From NCBI GenBank assembly GCA_013152695.1, contig JAADFV010000006.1, positions 1 through 10,906 on the forward strand: a DNA stretch of 10,906 nucleotides, given 5' to 3'. The position numbers and the translations under genes are program-made. This stretch comes from Chloroflexota bacterium. Its GTDB lineage: Bacteria > Chloroflexota > Anaerolineae > J102. Below the pieces are notes generated by a model. That model saw only the letters and a program-made list of their open reading frames with translations. It did no database searches and was not told the origin of the DNA. Positions 7,278 to 10,906 of this stretch are shown here, piece by piece. Positions within the stretch are counted from its first letter, which is position 1; each line of letters begins with the position of its first letter.

Positions 7278-9308
7278 TTATTGAGAGAAGTAGTAGGTCT
7301 CGGGCTGCGTGTTGCCGGGTGTGCGCAAGGGCCAATCGTTCCCCGCGGTTGCCGGAACATTGTGCAGATTGTTGTTCACGACGACAACACCCTGGATCAT
7401 CGGGGTCAAGCCCACGGTGCCGATTTCCCAAATGTTGTCAGCCCAAATCCTGAAGATTTCCTGAGCAATCTTGATCTGCTCTTCGCGACCGGAAACCTTG
7501 CCCTTGTCGATGAGCTCAACCAGTTTCTTGATCTCGGGCGGGGGTTCCATTCCTTCTTTGCCACCGGTCTCGTACCACTTGCGGAACAAGGGACCGAAGG
7601 TCAAAGAGGGATTGCTGCGAGGATCCATCTTAGGCTGGCCGCTGAAGGGGAAGCCGGTGGTGTCCTCGTTCCAGATTTCCGTCATGAGATCATTGGTATC
7701 ACGCAGCTGGAAGGCTAGGGCGCGCTCGCGGACTTCGACGTGAGCTTTGACGCCGACCTGGCCCCATTGCTCTACGGCCAACTGGCCCACATCCGTCCAG
7801 TTTCCGAAGGCCGGTACGACGTTGATCTCGATGTCGAGAGGATTGCCACTAGGCAGCAGGCGGTAGCCATCCGCATCGCGTTCGGTCAGACCGATGCCAT
7901 CGAGCAGGGCGTTGGCCTTATCGGGATCATGCTCGGTATACTTGTAGGCCCATTCATCGCCGGGGTAGTAAGGATGGTTGGGAGCAGGCACGCCTTGGCG
8001 CGCTTCACCCAAGCCCAGGAAGGCCAGTTCTTTGATCGCTTCGCGGTCTAGAGCATAGGAGAGAGCGATGCGGAAGTCTTTGTTACGTAGTAGCTCGCCA
8101 ATTTCCGGATCGTTTTGGTAGGTCTGGTTGAACATGATCACGGCATCGGAACCGCCAAAGGTCGGCCAGGTCACGACATGATAGCCACCTTTGTCCTCAT
8201 TTTCCTTGAGAACAGGGTAGTTACTCATGTTGATATGGCGAGCCTGGAAGTCGAGTTCACCAGAGACGGCAGCCAGGTTCAAGGCTTCCTTGTCAGCAAA
8301 GAATGTGAAGCGTACTTCGTCGATGTAAGGAAGTTGATTGCCTTCGGCGTCAACACCAACGTAGTAGGGGTTGCGCTTGAGGGTGAAGACCGGATCGGAG
8401 ACGGTGGAGTTGTCGGGGACCCAGGCTGCGGTCGTGGGACGATCGGCGTTGGTTTGGGGAAGCGCTTTGTTGGTGAAAAGCTCTACCCAGGTCTCGTAGC
8501 CGGCCTCATCGACCATCTTTTGCAGGGCATCGGCATCCGCATAGGAAGCATGGAATTGCTTGAGGTAATGGGCGGGTGCATAGGCAAGGTTGGAAATAGA
8601 GAGGTCCGCCCCATCTTTGTTAGCCAAGTCCAGCAAGAAAGCGGTATTGGGCTGCTTGAAGGTCCACTTAACCGTATAGTCGTCAACTTTTTCGACTGTG
8701 GCAACGGAACCATCAGAGTTCACCATCCAGCCAGCAGGATTCGGCATTAAGTCCTTGTTCAAGAGGATGTCGTTGTACCAGAAGAGGATATCGTCAGCAG
8801 TGAGAGGTTCGCCATCAGACCATTTGGTGCCAGGGCGCAGATAAACGGTCCACTCAGTGAAATCATCATTCGATTCCCACCCTTTGGCGATGTGAGGAAT
8901 CACTTCACTGCCATCTGGAGAGAAGCGAACAAGGGCATCGTAGACGACGCGTACGTAGTTGTTGTGATCAGAGGGACCAAGGAAGGCCCGGCGCAGGACG
9001 CCGCCATACTGGCCGATACCTTCGGCTACTTCCTCAACCAGGGGTTCTTCAGGTAAACGCTCGTCGACAGGAGGAAGCTCTCCTTTTGCAACCATTTCGG
9101 CCAACATCGGAGCTTCATTATACTTGCTCGTTGGGGCTGGCGCTTCGGTGGGAGCAGGTGCCGCCGTGGGCGCTGGTGCCTCGGTAGGGGCCGGGGGTGC
9201 TTGCGTTGGTGCTGCTGCGGGGGCGCAGGCAGCCAGTACCAACATCAAGGCAAGAGCGAGAGCGCCTACGAACATCAAATTACGGAAGGAAGACTTTTTT
9301 TGCTTCAT
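7278..9308 (-). CDS. Solute-binding lipoprotein, SBP family 5, of Opp-type importer
   Basis: This is the extracytoplasmic receptor of the importer, 676 residues against about 500-550 for standard peptide-binding proteins. It has a basic N-terminus, a hydrophobic stretch (11-24) and lipobox L-A-A-C28, so it is a lipid-anchored signal-peptidase II substrate. An Ala/Pro/Thr/Glu linker (29-60) contains two exact APTEAPAPT repeats. The mature domain begins YNEAPMLAEMV (63-73), a pre-domain seen in long family members, then IGQYGGVLRRAF (98-109) and the family-5 signature YLRPGTKWSDGEPLTADDI (156-174). The start at 9308 is set by GGAGGAG (9315-9321) with a 6-nt spacer. The frame stays open upstream to 9641, but that part has no such support and would bury the signal peptide. 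The gene context (LacI regulator, epimerase, sulfatase) suggests an oligosaccharide rather than a peptide ligand, which is inference. Confidence 0.95.
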   Translation of the reverse strand: MKQKKSSFRNLMFVGALALALMLVLAACAPAAAPTQAPPAPTEAPAPTAAPAPTEAPAPTSKYNEAPMLAEMVAKGELPPVDERLPEEPLVEEVAEGIGQYGGVLRRAFLGPSDHNNYVRVVYDALVRFSPDGSEVIPHIAKGWESNDDFTEWTVYLRPGTKWSDGEPLTADDILFWYNDILLNKDLMPNPAGWMVNSDGSVATVEKVDDYTVKWTFKQPNTAFLLDLANKDGADLSISNLAYAPAHYLKQFHASYADADALQKMVDEAGYETWVELFTNKALPQTNADRPTTAAWVPDNSTVSDPVFTLKRNPYYVGVDAEGNQLPYIDEVRFTFFADKEALNLAAVSGELDFQARHINMSNYPVLKENEDKGGYHVVTWPTFGGSDAVIMFNQTYQNDPEIGELLRNKDFRIALSYALDREAIKELAFLGLGEARQGVPAPNHPYYPGDEWAYKYTEHDPDKANALLDGIGLTERDADGYRLLPSGNPLDIEINVVPAFGNWTDVGQLAVEQWGQVGVKAHVEVRERALAFQLRDTNDLMTEIWNEDTTGFPFSGQPKMDPRSNPSLTFGPLFRKWYETGGKEGMEPPPEIKKLVELIDKGKVSGREEQIKIAQEIFRIWADNIWEIGTVGLTPMIQGVVVVNNNLHNVPATAGNDWPLRTPGNTQPETYYFSQ
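9129..9224 (-). repeat. In-frame repeats coding the Ala/Pro/Thr lipoprotein linker
   Basis: This low-complexity stretch of the binding-protein gene codes residues 29-60 after the lipid-anchored cysteine. It includes APTEAPAPT twice (40-48 and 52-60), a 12-residue period. It is a flexible tether between the lipid anchor and the ligand-binding domain; such linkers are common in Gram-positive-type and Chloroflexota lipoproteins. Confidence 0.8.
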
Positions 9309-9314
9309 GTGGTT

Positions 9315-9321
9315 CTCCTCC
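9315..9321 (-). promoter_or_regulatory. Ribosome binding site of the binding-protein gene
   Basis: GGAGGAG lies 6 nt before the ATG at 9308. It decides the start among several in-frame options, including an ATG at 9323 that overlaps the site itself, and places the lipoprotein signal peptide at the N-terminus. Confidence 0.85.
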
Positions 9322-9371
9322 ATGAAAGCGTGAGCGTGCTCTGGCGAATAGAATGGGTGAGATGCATCCTC

Positions 9372-9398
9372 ATCAGTGATTAGCACGCAAGCACTGAT
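9372..9398. repeat. Inverted repeat in the leader, 7-bp arms
   Basis: ATCAGTG (9372-9378) and CACTGAT (9392-9398) are exact reverse complements separated by 13 nt. In RNA this makes a modest hairpin about 65 nt before the binding-protein start; as DNA it could be a binding site. No T tract follows on the minus strand, so it is not a terminator. Confidence 0.5.
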
Positions 9399-9621
9399 AG
9401 AATGGCGGATACTATCTCTTTCATCAACAGTATCTGAAATCAGAGTTTTTGATACTTTGGTTTGGGCTCTTGGCGATACAATCACCTCCTTGTCGATTGT
9501 TTGTGTTGCTGAACGAGGAAGGAATAAAGGTGGGATACTGGGGCCGTTAACCGGAGTCGTATGCCCCAATCCGGTGGTTTGAATGCTGTCAGTCTCTCTG
9601 GTAAAGACGAGAGATAATTGC

Positions 9622-10632
9622 TTAAGCTGAAAGGGGAGCACTTTCCCGAATAATCAATTCGGAGGGAATGACGAAGGTGCGCGGGTTGAGTTCTTCGCCC
9701 TGGATTTTACGCAAGAGCAGTTCGACGGCCTGGCGGCCTATCTCAACTCGAGGAATGCGGCAGGTGGTTAAGGCAGGTGTCACCAACGCTGCGAGCTGGA
9801 CATCGTCGAAACCAACGATGGCAACATCAGTGGGCACCTTGAGTCCATGCCATAAACAGGCCTGCAGGGCACCGACGGCCAGGAGGTCGTTGTAGCAGAA
9901 AAGGGCGGAGAGCTCAGGATGCTGTGCGAGGAGGGTTTGGGCTGCAATCACACCATCCTTCACAGTCGGACGGCAGTACTGTCGCCAACCATCCTCAACC
10001 GAAAGATTGGCCTCGGCCATCGCCTGCCGGTAACCCATTTCACGACGCGCCCCGCTGTATGAGGTTTTGGGTCCGGCCAGTAAACCAATCGATCGTCGCC
10101 CCAAGTGCACAAGATGGCGTACAGCCTGTTTCGCGCCCTCTGTATTGTCAATCATGACCGTGGGATAGTCAGTGCCGTTGAGTTGTCGATTGACCAAAAC
10201 GACAGCGGGGAAACGGGCAAGAACTTTTTTTATCCGAGCATTTTCCTGTCGTAAGCCACAGATAATGACACCGTCGACATGTTTTTCTTCCAGCGTGTTG
10301 AGAACGTCGATTTCGCGGGTGGGATCTTCGTTGGTGTTGCAGAAGAAGACACTATACCCTTTTTTATAGGCGGACTGCTCGATTTCACGCGCGAGGTCCG
10401 AAAAAAAGGGATTGGCAATGTCGGGTACGACCAGACCAATGGTAGCGGTATGTGCAGTCGCCAATCCCCGGGCAAGACCACTAGGACGATAGCCTGTTTC
10501 CTCGATTATTTCCAGCACCCGCTGCCTTGTTTCAGGACTCACATCTGGCTTTTCGTTGATGACGCGCGAAACCGTCTGATACGAAACCCCGGCCAAGTCG
10601 GCTACATCGGCGATTGTGAGTCGGCGGGACAT
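9622..10632 (-). CDS. LacI/GalR-family transcriptional regulator
   Basis: This is a 336-residue repressor of the usual LacI length. The N-terminal helix-turn-helix is TIADVADLAGVSYQTVSRVIN (6-26), followed by the hinge region GYRPSGLARGLAT (47-59) and a periplasmic-binding-protein-like sensor domain: ATIGLVVPDIANPFFS (63-78), CNTNED (98-103), the MGYRQAM block (200-206), CYNDLLAVGALQA (246-258) and VGFDD (270-274). It is expected to bind a sugar or sugar derivative and release DNA. GGGAGA lies about 5 nt before the ATG. The gene is the first of the minus-strand cluster and is preceded by its own promoter and a tandem palindrome that fits a LacI-family operator, so autoregulation is likely. 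No terminator is visible after it, so transcription may continue into the transporter genes. The inducer is not predictable; a product of the imported glycan is the natural candidate. Confidence 0.95.
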   Translation of the reverse strand: MSRRLTIADVADLAGVSYQTVSRVINEKPDVSPETRQRVLEIIEETGYRPSGLARGLATAHTATIGLVVPDIANPFFSDLAREIEQSAYKKGYSVFFCNTNEDPTREIDVLNTLEEKHVDGVIICGLRQENARIKKVLARFPAVVLVNRQLNGTDYPTVMIDNTEGAKQAVRHLVHLGRRSIGLLAGPKTSYSGARREMGYRQAMAEANLSVEDGWRQYCRPTVKDGVIAAQTLLAQHPELSALFCYNDLLAVGALQACLWHGLKVPTDVAIVGFDDVQLAALVTPALTTCRIPRVEIGRQAVELLLRKIQGEELNPRTFVIPSELIIRESAPLSA

Positions 10633-10674
10633 GCATTTCTCCCGATTGATAAGAAGACAGACGCAATTTTAACT

Positions 10675-10698
10675 GTGAACGTTACCGTGAACGTTCAC
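10675..10698. promoter_or_regulatory. Tandem LacI-family operator (GTGAACGTTCAC)
   Basis: The perfect 12-bp palindrome GTGAACGTTCAC lies at 10687-10698. A second, partly degenerate copy, GTGAACGTTACC, lies at 10675-10686, so the two centres are 12 bp apart. The whole block also forms a 9-bp inverted repeat, GTGAACGTT and AACGTTCAC, around 6 nt. A palindrome with a central CG step is the classical LacI/GalR operator form, since the hinge helices insert at that step. It lies between the promoter -10 box and the regulator start codon, so binding there would block early elongation or open-complex formation. Confidence 0.75.
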
Positions 10699-10712
10699 AA
10701 CTCTCATGCGGT

Positions 10713-10742
10713 AGTATATCTTACCTGCATTTGCCTTGTCAA
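10713..10742 (-). promoter_or_regulatory. Sigma70-type promoter of the lacI-like gene
   Basis: On the minus strand a perfect -35 box TTGACA (10737-10742) is separated by 18 nt from a -10 box TATACT (10713-10718), which has 5 of 6 consensus bases. The start point would be near 10706, about 75 nt before the regulator ATG. The operator palindromes begin just downstream of that point. It is the best promoter match I found in the non-coding parts of the window. Confidence 0.72.
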
Positions 10743-10804
10743 GAAAAGCTGTGGAGGAGGCATTTCCGCCACGCTGGTGCCCTGTCATAAGTAAGCAAGG
10801 TGGT

Positions 10805-10844
10805 GGGCAGCAGGGGGTAGGGAGGAGGAAGTAGGGAGTGTGGG
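10805..10844 (+). repeat. G-rich tract with repeated GTAGGGAG
   Basis: Five runs of three or more G occur on the plus strand (10805-10807, 10813-10817, 10820-10822, 10834-10836, 10842-10844). GTAGGGAG is present twice, at 10817-10824 and 10831-10838. Four runs with loops of 2, 11 and 5 nt could form a loose G-quadruplex. The repetition of a short unit in a non-coding region next to a palindromic element suggests a simple-repeat expansion. Confidence 0.45.
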
Positions 10845-10860
10845 CGGCGATGAACCACGG

Positions 10861-10906
10861 GGCTTGCCGGTGCCCGCCCGAGGCTGAAGCCAACGGGCTA
10901 CAAGCC
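10861..10906. repeat. REP-like palindromic element at the right edge
   Basis: The core GCCCG-a-GGCT-ga-AGCC-aa-CGGGC (10876-10898) folds into an imperfect hairpin. GGCTTG (10861-10866) and CAAGCC (10901-10906) form an outer pair of arms. The outer arm ends exactly at the window edge, so the element may continue. The shape, a bulged GC-rich hairpin in a gene-free region, is that of repetitive extragenic palindromes. Copy number cannot be judged from this window. Confidence 0.55.

Larger units (their letters stand above)
9309..9621 (-). other. Long non-coding leader between regulator and binding-protein genes
   Basis: This 313-nt stretch holds no gene I can support. It contains a TCTCTC/GAGAGA inverted repeat just after the regulator stop (9593-9614), a perfect 11-nt Shine-Dalgarno sequence with no good start codon (9481-9491), the hexamer GATACT three times (9408, 9451, 9534) with its complement once (9429), and a 7-bp inverted repeat near 9372-9398. 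I see no convincing -35/-10 pair, no copy of the GTGAACGTTCAC operator, and no hairpin followed by a T tract on the minus strand. It probably is a 5' leader of the transporter mRNA, either read through from the regulator gene or started from a promoter too weak to recognise by eye. Confidence 0.6.

Noticed and set aside
8115..8750. Plus-strand open frame of 211 codons
   Set aside because: It lies wholly opposite the binding-protein gene, whose protein matches family 5 over its full length; the plus-strand product has no recognisable motif and is a shadow.
9124..9333. Plus-strand frame coding a Val/Gly/Ala repeat protein
   Set aside because: It is the complement of the Ala/Pro/Thr linker codons of the lipoprotein and reflects low complexity only.
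9408..9430. Promoter for the binding-protein gene using TTGATG and downstream CATTCT
   Set aside because: Both boxes are poor matches to consensus and no better pair exists nearby; too weak to list as a feature.
9432..9450. Plus-strand terminator: TCTG/CAGA hairpin followed by GTTTTT
   Set aside because: The stem is only 4-5 bp and no plus-strand gene ends nearby.
9309..9641. In-frame N-terminal extension of the binding protein up to an ATG at 9641
   Set aside because: It would put about 110 unrelated residues before a clear lipoprotein signal peptide, overlaps the regulator gene end, and has no ribosome binding site, whereas 9308 has GGAGGAG at 6 nt.

Overview
The window looks like a piece of a bacterial chromosome, probably from a Chloroflexota-like organism. 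This guess rests on moderate GC by eye, a solute-binding lipoprotein with a long Ala/Pro/Thr/Glu-rich linker after the lipobox, and the overall style of its Opp-type transporter genes. No rRNA or other taxonomic marker is present, so it is an inference. Every gene I can support lies on the minus strand, and together they read as one sugar-uptake and catabolism operon running from right to left.

Layout in transcription order: a right-edge non-coding region with a REP-like hairpin and G-rich tracts (10743-10906); a sigma70-type promoter (10713-10742); a tandem operator built on the palindrome GTGAACGTTCAC (10675-10698); a LacI-family repressor (9622-10632); a 313-nt leader with alternating short repeats and a stray perfect Shine-Dalgarno sequence (9309-9621); a 676-residue family-5 solute-binding lipoprotein (7278-9308); an intergenic region with two hairpins, one with a perfect 14-bp stem (7148-7277); permeases of the DppB type (6161-7147) and DppC type (4977-6158); ATPases of the DppD type (3908-4936) and DppF type (2838-3896); a Gfo/Idh/MocA dehydrogenase (1849-2841); an AGE-family sugar 2-epimerase (654-1847); and a sulfatase starting at a GTG codon (657) and running off the left edge.

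How the genes fit together (inference): although the transporter belongs to the peptide/nickel (Opp/Dpp) class, its partners are all carbohydrate genes: a LacI regulator, a sugar epimerase, a sugar or polyol dehydrogenase and a sulfatase without a signal peptide. The oversized binding protein and the roughly 80-residue extracytoplasmic insertion in the DppC-type permease fit the oligosaccharide-importing branch of this class. The most economical model is import of a sulfated or amino-sugar-containing oligosaccharide, with desulfation in the cytoplasm, epimerisation and oxidation. Most of the ORF junctions are tight: two 4-base stop/start overlaps and gaps of 1, 2 and 11 nt. This supports co-transcription and translational coupling. 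No transcription terminator is visible between the repressor and the binding-protein gene, so the operator in front of the repressor may control the whole unit.

Several true starts differ from the longest open frame; they were chosen from Shine-Dalgarno position, gene spacing and family N-termini. I found no phage, insertion sequence, CRISPR, tRNA or rRNA.
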